This document shows, one piece after another, positions 35,888 through 44,873 of a stretch of DNA of 62,094 nucleotides. The notes under the pieces were generated by a model. That model was not told where the DNA came from. It ran no database searches and saw only the letters and a program-made list of their open reading frames with translations. Made by a program: the position numbers and the translations under genes. Source of the DNA: Myxococcota bacterium (lineage in GTDB: Bacteria; Myxococcota_A; Bradymonadia; UBA7976; UBA1532); assembly GCA_023150895.1 (NCBI GenBank), contig JAKLJY010000034.1, positions 5,143 through 67,236 on the forward strand, in the 5' to 3' direction. Within the stretch, counting starts at the first letter, position 1, and every line of letters starts with the position of its first letter.

Positions 35888-37003
35888 TCAGCCGAGCGCG
35901 TCCTCGCGCCCGGCCCAGGCATAGGCCAGCCAACCGAGCTCGTACGGGCGGCACGTCGCGTTGAGGCGCAGGAAACCCGGCTCGCGGGTCAGGCGCTGCA
36001 GCGGCCCCAGGCGGCCCAGCGTGTAGGCCAGGCGGTTGACCGGAAACCGCCGGCGGACGCTGCGGTAGATCACCCGCCGCTCGGCATCCACCATCGACCG
36101 ACCGAGCTGGTTGTGCCACAGCCAGGCGAGGCTTTCGCGCTGCACGCGGCGGTGCGTTTCACCGTCGAGCAGGCCCAGCTCGGCGAGCAGGTGCAGCGTC
36201 ATGGGGGCCATGCCGTGCTGATGGACCGAGTAGATGGGGAACGGCTCGGGGACGGCGCCGGCGTCGGCGTCGTACCGCCAGACCCACCCCCCGAAGGCGT
36301 CCCGCAGCGCGATGAGGCGGCGCATCGTCGCGGCGGCCGCGTCGAGTGCGCCCGCGTGCCCGGTGACCCGGCCGTAGGTGGCCAGCGCGTAGACCCAGTA
36401 AATCTCCGTCGAGAAGAGGGCCTGCGCCGGCCAGCGCGCCGGGGTCACGGCCCGGTGGACGAAGAGGGCGTGCGCCGGTCGGTGGCAGCGCTCGAGCGCG
36501 AACCGTGCCAGCGCGTCGGCGGCGGCACGCGCCCGCGCGTCGCCCGTGCGCTCGGCGTGGAGCGAGAGGCCCGTCAGGCACCAGGCCAGGGGGCGCCCGT
36601 CGAGGCGGTCCCGCGTCCCGACGTCCTGGAGTCGCTCGACGAGCGGGCCCACGAGCCCGCCCGCGAGTCCGGTGCCGAGCTCGACATCCGCCCACAGGCC
36701 CATCCCGAGCTGGTTCAAGTTCGTGGGGGGCTCGAGTTCGAGGCCGCGTCGGAGCAAGGCGGCCGGATCGAGCGTCGTCGCGTAGCCCGCTGCGCGCGCC
36801 CGATGGACGCCGACGCTGCACATCACGCAGTAGCGCGCCGACAAGTGCTCGTTGGACGACTCGCCCCCCCGGTCATCGATGACGCGGGTGACCAGCGTGG
36901 CGCGATCGGGGCGCCACATCCGCTCCAGACCTTCGACGGCGAGGTGGACGAGCGCGCGGGGGGTCATGGGCAACGAAACGAAGGGCGTGGGACTGTGGGT
37001 CAT
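35888..37003 (-). CDS. Alpha/alpha-toroid protein of the polysaccharide cluster, function unknown
   Basis: 371 residues from the ATG at 37001-37003 (an ATG at 36965-36967 is possible). Repeated helix pairs and Trp/Tyr/Gly-rich turns, such as AFGGWVWRYDAD, STEIYWVYALATYG and YSVHQHGMAPMTLHLLAEL, resemble (alpha/alpha)6 toroids of glycan-active enzymes such as glucuronyl epimerases and lyases. No catalytic motif can be named. It is the last gene of a minus-strand group with two glycosyltransferases, a flippase and wecB, so it probably modifies the polysaccharide made there. A prenyltransferase-type toroid is the main alternative. Confidence 0.6.
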   Translation of the reverse strand: MTHSPTPFVSLPMTPRALVHLAVEGLERMWRPDRATLVTRVIDDRGGESSNEHLSARYCVMCSVGVHRARAAGYATTLDPAALLRRGLELEPPTNLNQLGMGLWADVELGTGLAGGLVGPLVERLQDVGTRDRLDGRPLAWCLTGLSLHAERTGDARARAAADALARFALERCHRPAHALFVHRAVTPARWPAQALFSTEIYWVYALATYGRVTGHAGALDAAAATMRRLIALRDAFGGWVWRYDADAGAVPEPFPIYSVHQHGMAPMTLHLLAELGLLDGETHRRVQRESLAWLWHNQLGRSMVDAERRVIYRSVRRRFPVNRLAYTLGRLGPLQRLTREPGFLRLNATCRPYELGWLAYAWAGREDALG

Positions 37004-37022
37004 GGTCGGGCGCGTCCAGTCG

Positions 37023-38312
37023 TCAATCGAGGGCTCGGTCGAGGAGCGAGGCCAGGCGGTGGGTCGCCGTCTCGGCGTCATAGGCCGCGAGTCGTTCGGG
37101 CGCGATGGGCGCGTCGAATGCGCCGGCGTGGAAACGCGAGAGGGCGGCGGCGATCGCCCCGGCGTCGTTGTCGACCCGCAGGCCCGCGCCTGTCTCCTCC
37201 AGGATGCGGCCGACCTCGAGGTTCGGGCTGACGGAGAGGATGGGCCGCCCGCACGCGAAGTAGTCGTAGAGCTTGCCCGAGATCTGCAATCCGTGGCGCG
37301 GCCCCATGAGGTCGAGGAGGACGTCGCATCGACCGAGAACGGCGGGACATTCGGTGAACGGCACCCAGGGATGAGCAACGAAGACGTCCGAGAGACCGAA
37401 GCGGGCCGCGGCGGCTTCGTCGGCCGGCGTCCGTTCGCCGAAGCTCTGGATCTCGACCGCGCGGGGGCCCAGGCCCTCGACCTCGAGGAAACGGGCGAGC
37501 CCCTCGAAGAAGAGCGCCGAGTCCTTGTTCGGTCGAAGGTGGCCGTAGTACCCGAGCCGCAGCGGGCGGTCGGCCGAACGGGGGCCCGGGTGGGCGGGCG
37601 GCCCGTAGAGCGCCGGATCGAAGGCGTTGCGAATGGCATGCATCCGCTCGGGGAGGGCACAGCCGGCATAGGTCTTCTGGTAGGCGGCCAGCGCGCTCTC
37701 GGTGTTCAGGATGATCGCGGACGAGCGCTCGAAGACGGCCCGCTCCCGCGCTTCGACCAGCGCCTGCCCCCGCGGCGTGCGCTCCGACTTGTAGTTCTCC
37801 TCGATGGACCAGGGATCGCGGAGGTCGACCACCAGGGGCTTGCCCAGCGTCCGCGCGACGGCGAGCCCCAACTCGAGCCCCGAGTACGGCCCCGCGCTGA
37901 CGTACACCACCTCGATCCGGTGGCGGAGGGCGAACGCGAGGGTGCCGGCGTAGCTCCAGGGGAGATACCGGGAGTAGCGGTCGCTCGCCGACGACAGCGC
38001 CGCGAGCAGACCGTCCGGCTGCGCCCGGCGCGGTGCGGGGGGGGCGCTCGGTGCGGCCGCGGGTCGCTTTCGCTCGAGGGGCCGGGCGAGGTCCTCCGCC
38101 CACGCCACCGGACCGCCCCGGTAACCCCGAAACAGGGGGATGGCCGGGACGAGGGCGTCGAGGGCCGGATCCCGCTCGATGTCCGCCGGCAGGGCGACCA
38201 CGACGGGCGCCCAGCCCCGCGCCGGGAGATGCCGGCAGAAGTGGAGCGTACGCTTCGCACCGACGTAGTTCATCGGGACGAAGAACGGGGAGATCATCAG
38301 GAGGCGTTTCAC
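37023..38312 (-). CDS. Glycosyltransferase, GT4-like
   Basis: 429 residues, GTG start at 38310-38312 overlapping the stop of the flippase gene (GTGA). The N-terminus KRLLMISPFFVPMNYVGAKR and the middle LVVDLRDPWSIEE, AIILNTESALAAY and YYGHLRPNKDSALFFEGL follow the GT-B fold of family 4 transferases. Acceptor-lobe motifs QSFGERT and ISGKLYDYFACGRP are present, the last resembling the nucleotide-sugar site. It is clearly related to the transferase at 39828-41141: both share VVDLRDPWS, ILNTE/VLNTE and GKLYDY motifs. The donor sugar is unknown. Confidence 0.85.
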   Translation of the reverse strand: MKRLLMISPFFVPMNYVGAKRTLHFCRHLPARGWAPVVVALPADIERDPALDALVPAIPLFRGYRGGPVAWAEDLARPLERKRPAAAPSAPPAPRRAQPDGLLAALSSASDRYSRYLPWSYAGTLAFALRHRIEVVYVSAGPYSGLELGLAVARTLGKPLVVDLRDPWSIEENYKSERTPRGQALVEARERAVFERSSAIILNTESALAAYQKTYAGCALPERMHAIRNAFDPALYGPPAHPGPRSADRPLRLGYYGHLRPNKDSALFFEGLARFLEVEGLGPRAVEIQSFGERTPADEAAAARFGLSDVFVAHPWVPFTECPAVLGRCDVLLDLMGPRHGLQISGKLYDYFACGRPILSVSPNLEVGRILEETGAGLRVDNDAGAIAAALSRFHAGAFDAPIAPERLAAYDAETATHRLASLLDRALD

Positions 38313-39823
38313 GGGCGTGACCTCCGACGGGCGACGAGGTGAACGGGGCGCAGAACGTACTGCAGATCGGCTTCGGTCAGCGCCCCCATGCGTCGACCGA
38401 TGAACAGATACGCGACGACGTGCAGCGCCAGGCCGAGGGCCAGCAACGCGGCGTCCGGCAGCTCGGTGCCGACGCGCAGCCCGAGCGGCACGAGGCCGGC
38501 GAGCCCGGCCGCGGCCATGGTCCGTGCGAGCCCGCGAAGGGGGAGAAGCTCGTTCGTCCGGGCACCGAGCGCGCGCCGGATGGCCCAGAGCATGATGCCG
38601 ATGGCCGTCATCTGCCCCAGAATGGTGGCCAGCGCGGGGCCGGCGAGCCCGAGAAGCGCGTACAACGGCCACGCGAGCCCGAGGTTCACGGACGCCGCGC
38701 CCAGGCTGCCCCAGAGGACGGGGCGCGACTGTCCGAGCGAGCGCGTGACCGCGCCGTAACCGCAGAGGCGGAGCGGGAGCAGCATCGCAATGATGCGAAA
38801 CGGGATGGCGGCGTCCGCGTACGCCGACGAGAAGAGCGTGCGCATCATCGGCTCGGCCATGATCACGGTGAACACGAACACCGGGAACATGAGCGCCGAG
38901 ACCTTGACCATCGCCGCGTGCCACAGCGTGCGGGCCCCGACGAGGTCACCCTGGCTGTGACGGCGGGTCAGCTCCGGCATGAGCGCGTTCGTGACCGAGT
39001 AGGCGACGCCCGAGACCAGGGGCAGTTCGAACGCGCCGACGGCGTAGGCCGCGAACGCCTGCGGTGCGGCGATCACCGAGAGCAGGTACTTGTCGAACTG
39101 AACGCCGAGCTTGCCCACGAGCGTCGAGGCCACCAGCGGCGCGCTGAACCGGAGCAGGTCGCGCATCGCCCAGCCTTCGGGTTTCGAGTCTCCCCGCTCG
39201 ACGACGTAGAGCCGATAGGCCAGATCGGCGAGGCGCACCCAGGAGGCGATCGTGAAACAGGCGATCATCTCGGTGACGGGCGCCCCGAGCAGCGCCGGGA
39301 CGACGAGCCCGCCGAAGCGCAAGCCCGTATAGAGCACGGTGGTGCGCAGATACGCGCCGCTCGCGCGGCGGGCCAACAGGAAGCCCGGCAGGGCCTGCCC
39401 GGGCAGATCCGCGAAGAGCCCGAAGGCCAGCCAGGGCAGGACCTCGCCCACCCGAGGCTGCGTGAAGATCTCCCCGGCGAAAGGCGACAGTGCGAGCAGC
39501 CCCAGGGCCAGCACCGCGCTCCCCCGCATGAGCCAGCCCGCCGTGCGCAGGCCGACCACGCGGGCCTGCGCGGCGGGCAGACGCGACACGTAGTAGACCA
39601 TCGCCGCCGGGAGATCGAGGGTGCCGAGCACGCCGACGACCTCGGAGAAGAGATAGACGAAGAGCACCACCGCCATGTCATCGCGCGAGAGGATGCGCGT
39701 GAGCACGACCAGCAACAGCAGGTTGCTCAGCCCGGAGATCAGGTTGGCCAGGGTGACCTGCGCGGCACCGCGGGCCAGCGCGGCGTCGTCGGCCCGGGGA
39801 CCGGCAGAGGCTTCGGCGCTCAT
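38309..39823 (-). CDS. Polysaccharide flippase (Wzx/MATE-like)
   Basis: 504 residues with about 12-14 hydrophobic segments, in the O-antigen/teichoic-acid translocase family. The N-terminal ALARGAAQVTLANLISGLS and VLTRILSRDD are typical opening motifs, and FSAPLVASTLVGKLGVQFDKYLLS in the middle and SLGAASVNLGLAWPLY later are expected of the family. It should move lipid-linked sugar units across the inner membrane. The ATG at 39821-39823 lies four bases after the stop of the upstream glycosyltransferase, and its own stop overlaps the start of the downstream one, so the three are one transcription unit. Confidence 0.9.
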   Translation of the reverse strand: MSAEASAGPRADDAALARGAAQVTLANLISGLSNLLLLVVLTRILSRDDMAVVLFVYLFSEVVGVLGTLDLPAAMVYYVSRLPAAQARVVGLRTAGWLMRGSAVLALGLLALSPFAGEIFTQPRVGEVLPWLAFGLFADLPGQALPGFLLARRASGAYLRTTVLYTGLRFGGLVVPALLGAPVTEMIACFTIASWVRLADLAYRLYVVERGDSKPEGWAMRDLLRFSAPLVASTLVGKLGVQFDKYLLSVIAAPQAFAAYAVGAFELPLVSGVAYSVTNALMPELTRRHSQGDLVGARTLWHAAMVKVSALMFPVFVFTVIMAEPMMRTLFSSAYADAAIPFRIIAMLLPLRLCGYGAVTRSLGQSRPVLWGSLGAASVNLGLAWPLYALLGLAGPALATILGQMTAIGIMLWAIRRALGARTNELLPLRGLARTMAAAGLAGLVPLGLRVGTELPDAALLALGLALHVVAYLFIGRRMGALTEADLQYVLRPVHLVARRRSRP

Positions 39824-39827
39824 CGTC

Positions 39828-41141
39828 TCACGTGCCGGCGCGCAGCGCCCCCTCGTAGATCGTCGCCATGGCCCGGGCCTGGGACCGTGCGCTGAACGGT
39901 TCGAGATCGACGTCCGCGCCGAGCTCGACCCGGCCCGACTGGCGCTTGCGGGCGTACAGGCGGCCGAGCACGGCGGCGGCCGCCGCCTCGTCCCCCCACG
40001 GGATGCCGGCGCCGGCGCCCGTGCGTTCGAGCAGCGCGTTGACCTCGGTGTTCGCCGAGAGCGCCAGGATGAACCGGCGCGCACCGAGGTAGTCGTAGAG
40101 CTTGCCGGGGATCTGCAGCGTGCAGTCGGGCTGGATCACCAGCGACAGCACGTCGGCCTGCCGCAGCAGGCCCACCGATTTGCGAAAGGGCACCGACTTC
40201 ACGGCGTCGACGAAGGGCGTCAGGCCCATCTCGGCGATACGGGCGTGATCCTCCGGCCGAAGGCCCCCGACGAACCGCAGGCGGGCGGTTCCCGGGGCGA
40301 CGGCGTGATCGTCCACGAAGCGCTTGAACGCCCGCAGGAGCCCTTCGGGCTCGACGAAGAGCCGGAACGTGCCGAAGTACATCACCGTGAAGACGGGCTC
40401 GGGCGGCAGGTCGGGCGCGCGGTCGAAGAGGCCCTCGTCGAAGGCGTTTCGCACGAAGTGGAACCGCTCGGCGGGGACCACCCCCGCGTAGGCCTCGGCG
40501 TAACAGTCCCGCGCCGCCTCGGTGTTCAGCACCACCGCCGCCGAACGCTGGAAGATGCGGCGTTCGTAGGCGCGCAGAACGGCCTGCGAGACGGCCGGAC
40601 GCAGGGCCATCTTGCCCTCGTGGCAGGACCACGGATCGCGCAGGTCGACGACGAGCGGCAACCCGGTCAGCGTCCGGAGTGCATCGCCGGCGGTGAAGAC
40701 CGACCAGGGATCCGCGATCACGTGGATGAGCGACGGTCGGTGCTCGTCGATGAGCCGGAGCGCTTCCCGAACGCCGTGCGGCGTATCTGCCAGGAAGCGG
40801 TCGAAGGGCGTCAGATACTTCCAGCGGTTGCTCTTCGTCAGCCGGGCGAGGCGGCCCGGGGGGGCCTTCGGTTTCGAGGGGGCCGCCTGACCGGACGCCG
40901 GCGCCGCAGCCGGCTCGCGCTTTTCGCGCAGGCCGCTCCAGTAGCCCCGCGAGACGACGGTGTCCGGCGGGATCGCCGCGGCGAGGTCGACGTCGCCCGG
41001 TCCGTCCTCCGACGGGCTCGCCAGGATGATCGGCCGCCAGCCGAAGGCGGGCAGGTTGCGTACGAGGTGCAGCGGCCGCTTCGCCCCGCTCGCCGCCACC
41101 GGCGGAAAGTAGGGGGTGATGATGAGCGCCGTGCGGTTCAT
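39828..41141 (-). CDS. Glycosyltransferase, GT4-like
   Basis: 437 residues. ATG at 41139-41141 overlaps the wecB stop (ATGA). The GT-B fold is shown by ALIITPYFPPVAASGAKR, LVVDLRDPWSCHEG, VVLNTEAARDC, RFHFVRNAFDEGLFDRAP and IPGKLYDYLGARRF. The C-terminal lobe carries the acidic-plus-GKLYDY region that contacts the nucleotide-sugar. A Pro/Ala/Lys-rich linker of about 20 residues follows the first subdomain. It is a paralogue of the transferase at 37023-38312, separated from it by the flippase. The two may add successive sugars in one repeat unit. Confidence 0.85.
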   Translation of the reverse strand: MNRTALIITPYFPPVAASGAKRPLHLVRNLPAFGWRPIILASPSEDGPGDVDLAAAIPPDTVVSRGYWSGLREKREPAAAPASGQAAPSKPKAPPGRLARLTKSNRWKYLTPFDRFLADTPHGVREALRLIDEHRPSLIHVIADPWSVFTAGDALRTLTGLPLVVDLRDPWSCHEGKMALRPAVSQAVLRAYERRIFQRSAAVVLNTEAARDCYAEAYAGVVPAERFHFVRNAFDEGLFDRAPDLPPEPVFTVMYFGTFRLFVEPEGLLRAFKRFVDDHAVAPGTARLRFVGGLRPEDHARIAEMGLTPFVDAVKSVPFRKSVGLLRQADVLSLVIQPDCTLQIPGKLYDYLGARRFILALSANTEVNALLERTGAGAGIPWGDEAAAAAVLGRLYARKRQSGRVELGADVDLEPFSARSQARAMATIYEGALRAGT

Positions 41142-42229
41142 CCGGCGGACGCCAGGACGTCGACGACACGGTCCGCCGCGCGCCCGTCCCACAGCGGCGG
41201 CACGCGGTCGAGGTCGACCTCGCCCCGGCGAACGGCCTGGTATCCGGCGATGATGGCCGCGGTCTCGATCCCGACGAGCCGGTTGGAGCCCATGGTGCAG
41301 GTGACGGGACGCTCGGTGTTCTCGCGCAGGGTCAGGCACGGGACGCGAAGGACCGAGGTCTCTTCCTGGACCCCGCCCGAGTCCGTGAGGACCACGGCGG
41401 CGTGGGCCGTGGCCTTGACGAACTCCAGGTAGCCCAGGGGGGCGATCGTCTGCAGGCGCCGGAGCGCGTCGAATGCCGCCTTCAGGCGGGGCTCCCCGAG
41501 GCGCTGGACCGTGCGGGGGTGGGCGGGGAAGAGGATCGGCATGTCCGCGTCGACCACGCGCAGGGCCTCGAGGATGCCCAGCAGCGTCTCCGGGTGGTCG
41601 ACGTTCGAAGGACGGTGCAATGTCAGCAGCGCGTAGCGCCGGCTCTCGACACCATGCCGCTCGAGAACGTCCGACTGTTCGGCGCGGTCGCGGTGGGCGA
41701 GCAGGCTGTCGATCATCACGTTGCCGACGAAGTGGATCTTCGCCGGATCGACGCCCTCGCGACCGAGGTGCACGAGGCCGCTCGATTCGCTTACGAACAG
41801 GAGGTCGCTGAGGGCGTCCGTCAGGATGCGGTTGATCTCCTCGGGCATCGAACGATCGCCCGAGCGAAGCCCGGCCTCGACGTGGGCGACCCGGATGCCG
41901 AGCTTGGACGCGACGAGCGCGCAGGCGATGGTCGAGTTCACGTCGCCGACGACGACCACCCAGTCCGGGCGCTCGGCGAGGCAGAGCTTCTCGAACGACA
42001 TCATGATGCGTGCCGTCTGGTCCGCGTGGGTGCCGCTGCCGACCTCGAGGTTGTGGTCGGGGCGCGGCAGGCCGAGCTCGTCGAAGAAGAGCTGACTCAT
42101 CTTCGGGTCGTAGTGCTGACCCGTGTGGACGAGGACCGGCTTCAGGTGCGGGTGACGAGGGTACGACCGCATGAGCGGCGCGACCTTCATGAAGTTGGGG
42201 CGGGCGCCGACGATGTTCAGGATCTTCAT
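41138..42229 (-). CDS. wecB: UDP-N-acetylglucosamine 2-epimerase (non-hydrolysing)
   Basis: 363 residues, the normal length. Family motifs are complete: the opening ILNIVGARPNFMKVAPL, TGQHYD, VVVGDVNSTIACALVA, AHVEAGLRSGD, EEINRILTD, LLTLHRPSN and the C-terminal DSGGVQEET. It converts UDP-GlcNAc to UDP-ManNAc, the precursor for ManNAc-containing polymers, and opens a polysaccharide operon with two glycosyltransferases, a flippase and a toroid protein. The ATG at 42227-42229 has GGAG at a good distance. Confidence 0.95.
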   Translation of the reverse strand: MKILNIVGARPNFMKVAPLMRSYPRHPHLKPVLVHTGQHYDPKMSQLFFDELGLPRPDHNLEVGSGTHADQTARIMMSFEKLCLAERPDWVVVVGDVNSTIACALVASKLGIRVAHVEAGLRSGDRSMPEEINRILTDALSDLLFVSESSGLVHLGREGVDPAKIHFVGNVMIDSLLAHRDRAEQSDVLERHGVESRRYALLTLHRPSNVDHPETLLGILEALRVVDADMPILFPAHPRTVQRLGEPRLKAAFDALRRLQTIAPLGYLEFVKATAHAAVVLTDSGGVQEETSVLRVPCLTLRENTERPVTCTMGSNRLVGIETAAIIAGYQAVRRGEVDLDRVPPLWDGRAADRVVDVLASAG

Positions 42230-42328
42230 GGGACTCCACGGTGCGGCCGGACGGGCCGGCATGATATGCCCATGCGACGGGCGTGCCAAGCGGGCTTCCC
42301 CGCGCATGGCTTGCCTTCCGGGGGGAGT

Positions 42329-42348
42329 CGCCGCTAGATCTGGCGGCG
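42329..42348 (+). promoter_or_regulatory. Small hairpin overlapping the ribosome site region
   Basis: CGCCGC (42329-42334) and GCGGCG (42343-42348) pair around an eight-base loop. The right arm's last G overlaps the GGAGG that precedes the ATG at 42359. The hairpin could hide the ribosome site of the downstream coupled genes, but such GC stems arise easily in this genome, so it is only a candidate. Confidence 0.25.
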
Positions 42349-42358
42349 GAGGTCGCCC

Positions 42359-42745
42359 ATGCCCGCGCTCGCCCTGCTGCTCGGTAGTGCCCTGCTCCTC
42401 GCTGCGCCGAAGGTCGCCGCGCCCCCGGGGGCGAAGGCCCCACCCGCCCCGAAGAGTCCATTCGATCTCCGCCACGAGCTGCGGTCGCTCGTGGCATCGA
42501 CGCCGAACGGCCACGTCATCGTGCGCGTGCTCGACGACGGGTCCCGGCTGACCGTGGACGTCCTCGACGGCAAGGTCGCGGGTTACTTCCTCGAGCCGGC
42601 CAAGGGGACACCCGAGGGGGTCTTCAACTTCGACCGCAACCCGAACCCCAAGGACAAGCGGGAGTGCGCCGTTCTCCTGGCGCGCAGCGCGTTCACGGTG
42701 GCCTACACCGTCGATTGCGTCCACCTGCCGCCGCTGCCGCGGTGA
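42359..42745 (+). CDS. Small secreted protein, function unknown
   Basis: 128 residues from an ATG at 42359 with a clear GGAGG. An N-terminal signal sequence (PALALLLGSALLLAAP) is followed by an Ala/Pro/Lys-rich linker and a single mixed alpha/beta domain with VLDDGSRLTVDVLDGKVAGYF. No family is recognised. It has no lipobox, so it is probably periplasmic. Its stop overlaps the GTG start of the NADH dehydrogenase gene (GTGA), making a three-gene coupled unit with NDH-2 and a methyltransferase. Confidence 0.65.
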   Translation: MPALALLLGSALLLAAPKVAAPPGAKAPPAPKSPFDLRHELRSLVASTPNGHVIVRVLDDGSRLTVDVLDGKVAGYFLEPAKGTPEGVFNFDRNPNPKDKRECAVLLARSAFTVAYTVDCVHLPPLPR

Positions 42746-44082
42746 CCGGGTCGACGACCGGGGCCGACGCCCGGCCGCACGTGGTCGTGGTGGGCGGCGG
42801 GTTCGGGGGGCTGGCGGTTGCGCGCGGACTCGCGTCGAGCCCCGTGCGCGTGACGCTCCTCGACCGCAAGAACCACCACCTCTTTCAGCCGCTGCTGTAC
42901 CAGGTGGCGATGGCCGGGCTCTCGCCGGCCGACATCAGCGCGCCGATCCGCGCCGTGCTCAGCGCGCAGGAGAACACGCAGGTGCTGCTCGCGACGGTGG
43001 AGGGCGTCGACCTGGCGGCGCGCCGGCTGACCACCGATCTGGGGGCGGTGGAGTACGACTACCTCATCCTGGCGGCGGGGGCGTGCTCCACCTGGTTCGG
43101 CCACGACGACTGGGCGCGCCACGCGCCCGGGTTGAAGGACCTCGACGACGCCATCGAGATCCGGCACCGCGTGCTCGCCGCTTTCGAAGCCGCGGAGCGC
43201 GAGCCCGATCCGGCCCGTCGGGCGCGTCACCTCACGTTTGTGGTCATCGGCGGTGGTCCGACCGGCGTCGAGCTCGCCGGTGCCCTCGCCGAGCTTGCCC
43301 GGACCGTGCTCGCGCGCGACTTCCGGCGCATCGATCCGGCTTCGGCGCGGGTCGTACTCGTCGACGGCGGGAACCGAATCCTCCAGGCGTTTTCCGAAGA
43401 CCTTTCGGCCGCGGCCGCCGCACAGCTCGAGCGTCTCGGCGTGGTCGTCCGCACCGGCCTGCGGGTCGCGGCGGTCGATGCGGACGGCCTGACGGCCGGG
43501 GATGAGCGCATCGAGGCGGGCACGATCCTGTGGGCCGCGGGCGTCGTCGGTTCGCCGCTCGCCCGCACGCTGGGCGTGCCGCTCGATCGCGCCGGGCGCG
43601 TGTGTGTCCTGCCGGATCTCAGCCTGCCCGGACACCCGGAGGTCTTCTGCATCGGGGACATGGCGGCCTGCCTCGACGACGCGGGGGCGCCGCTGCCGGG
43701 CCTCGCGCCGGTGGCGATGCAGCAGGGGCGTTTCGTCGCCGGGGTCGTCCGCGACGCGCTCGTGGGCCTGCCCTTGTCGCGGCCCCGCTTCCGCTATCGC
43801 GACAAGGGCTCGATGGCGACCATCGGGCGCAGCGCCGCGGTCGCGCAGCTCGGGCGGCTCGAACTCACCGGGTTTGCGGCCTGGTTCGCCTGGCTGGCGA
43901 TTCACATCCTGTTCCTGATCGACTTCCGCAACCGCGCGGTGGTGCTCTTCAACTGGATCTGGTCGTACTTCACCTACAAGCGAGGGGCGCGCCTGATCAC
44001 CGGCTCGGGCTTGCCCCGAGCGGCCGAGCGGCCCCCCCCCTCGACAGAACGCGACGACTGTGCGAACGGTGCGGCGCCATGA
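42742..44082 (+). CDS. ndh: Type II NADH dehydrogenase (NDH-2)
   Basis: 446 residues. Two Rossmann folds: VVVVGGGFGGLAVARGL for FAD near the N-terminus and VVIGGGPTGVELAGALAEL for NADH near residue 180, plus FCIGDMAA in the FAD C-terminal site and APVAMQQGRF. The C-terminal amphipathic/membrane segment with FAWLAIHILFLIDFRNR and YFTYKRGARLI is the usual membrane anchor of bacterial NDH-2. It passes electrons from NADH to quinone without pumping protons. The start is the GTG at 42742, coupled to the upstream gene; the stop overlaps the methyltransferase start (ATGA). Confidence 0.92.
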   Translation: MTGSTTGADARPHVVVVGGGFGGLAVARGLASSPVRVTLLDRKNHHLFQPLLYQVAMAGLSPADISAPIRAVLSAQENTQVLLATVEGVDLAARRLTTDLGAVEYDYLILAAGACSTWFGHDDWARHAPGLKDLDDAIEIRHRVLAAFEAAEREPDPARRARHLTFVVIGGGPTGVELAGALAELARTVLARDFRRIDPASARVVLVDGGNRILQAFSEDLSAAAAAQLERLGVVVRTGLRVAAVDADGLTAGDERIEAGTILWAAGVVGSPLARTLGVPLDRAGRVCVLPDLSLPGHPEVFCIGDMAACLDDAGAPLPGLAPVAMQQGRFVAGVVRDALVGLPLSRPRFRYRDKGSMATIGRSAAVAQLGRLELTGFAAWFAWLAIHILFLIDFRNRAVVLFNWIWSYFTYKRGARLITGSGLPRAAERPPPSTERDDCANGAAP

Positions 44083-44852
44083 CCGCGCCAACCCCCCACG
44101 ACTCCGCCGCCCTCTTCGATCGCACGCCGGTCCACGACCGTTCCCCGCTCGAGCCCCTGCGCGAGAGCGAAGCGGTCCGCGTCCGCGAAACGCTCGCGCT
44201 CCTGCCCCCCGAGGCCCAGACCGTGCTCGATGTCGGCTGCGGCCAGGGCAAGCTGCTCGCGCGCATCGAGCGGCCCCACGTCTTCGGCACGGATCTCGGG
44301 CGCGTCGGCCTGAAACACGCCACGCGGCCGGTCTTTCGGTCCTCGATGCTCCACCTGCCGCTCGGGGACGCGAGCATCGACGTCGTCCTGTGTGCCGAGG
44401 TGCTCGAACACCTGCCCCCCGACCTCGTCGGACCCGCCTGCCGCGAACTCTGGCGCGTCGCGCGGCGCAGCGTGCTCGTCACGGTGCCCCACCGCGAGAA
44501 CCTGCTCGAGGCGTCCCACCGGTGTCCGGACTGCGGCACGGTCTTTCACCTGCACGGGCACCAACAGAGCTTCGACGCGACGAAACTGCGGGGGCTCTTC
44601 CCGGCCGAGGCGGGCGTCGTCGAGCGCTATGCCTGGAAGTCCCGGGTGTATGCCGAGAGTCTTCTGCGCCTGCGGACGCATCGCCTCGGGCTGTGGAAGT
44701 ACAGCCCGCACACGTTCTGTCCGCGGTGCGGCCGGTCGACCTTCGAGAATCACGAGCGGCGGGTGCTCTACCGGCTCGTCGGCGGGGTCAATCAGCTCCT
44801 GCACCCGCGCCGCACGCACGACAACTGGCTCCTGATGCGCTTCGACAAGTGA
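44079..44852 (+). CDS. Class I SAM-dependent methyltransferase with a zinc-ribbon-like insert
   Basis: 257 residues. The SAM-binding motif VLDVGCGQGKLL and the acidic motif TDLGRVGL are followed by DVVLCAEVLEHLPPD, the standard type 11 methyltransferase pattern. After the core, HRCPDCGTVFHLHGHQQSF and HTFCPRCGRSTFEN form two CxxC pairs, which suggests a bound zinc and a role in placing a macromolecular or complex substrate. The start overlaps the NDH-2 stop (ATGA). The substrate is unknown. Confidence 0.85.
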   Translation: MTAPTPHDSAALFDRTPVHDRSPLEPLRESEAVRVRETLALLPPEAQTVLDVGCGQGKLLARIERPHVFGTDLGRVGLKHATRPVFRSSMLHLPLGDASIDVVLCAEVLEHLPPDLVGPACRELWRVARRSVLVTVPHRENLLEASHRCPDCGTVFHLHGHQQSFDATKLRGLFPAEAGVVERYAWKSRVYAESLLRLRTHRLGLWKYSPHTFCPRCGRSTFENHERRVLYRLVGGVNQLLHPRRTHDNWLLMRFDK

Positions 44853-44873
44853 GAGACCGGCGCCGGTCGCTCA
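44850..44873. terminator. Stop-to-stop palindrome between convergent genes
   Basis: A 24-base inverted repeat with a single mismatch begins with the TGA of the methyltransferase gene and ends with the complement of the TGA of the convergent helicase gene. The core 14 bases (44855-44868) are perfect. As RNA it would form a strong GC hairpin on either strand. It has no T-tract, so it may work as a bidirectional, Rho-assisted or processing hairpin. A similar element lies at 59675-59692. Confidence 0.45.
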
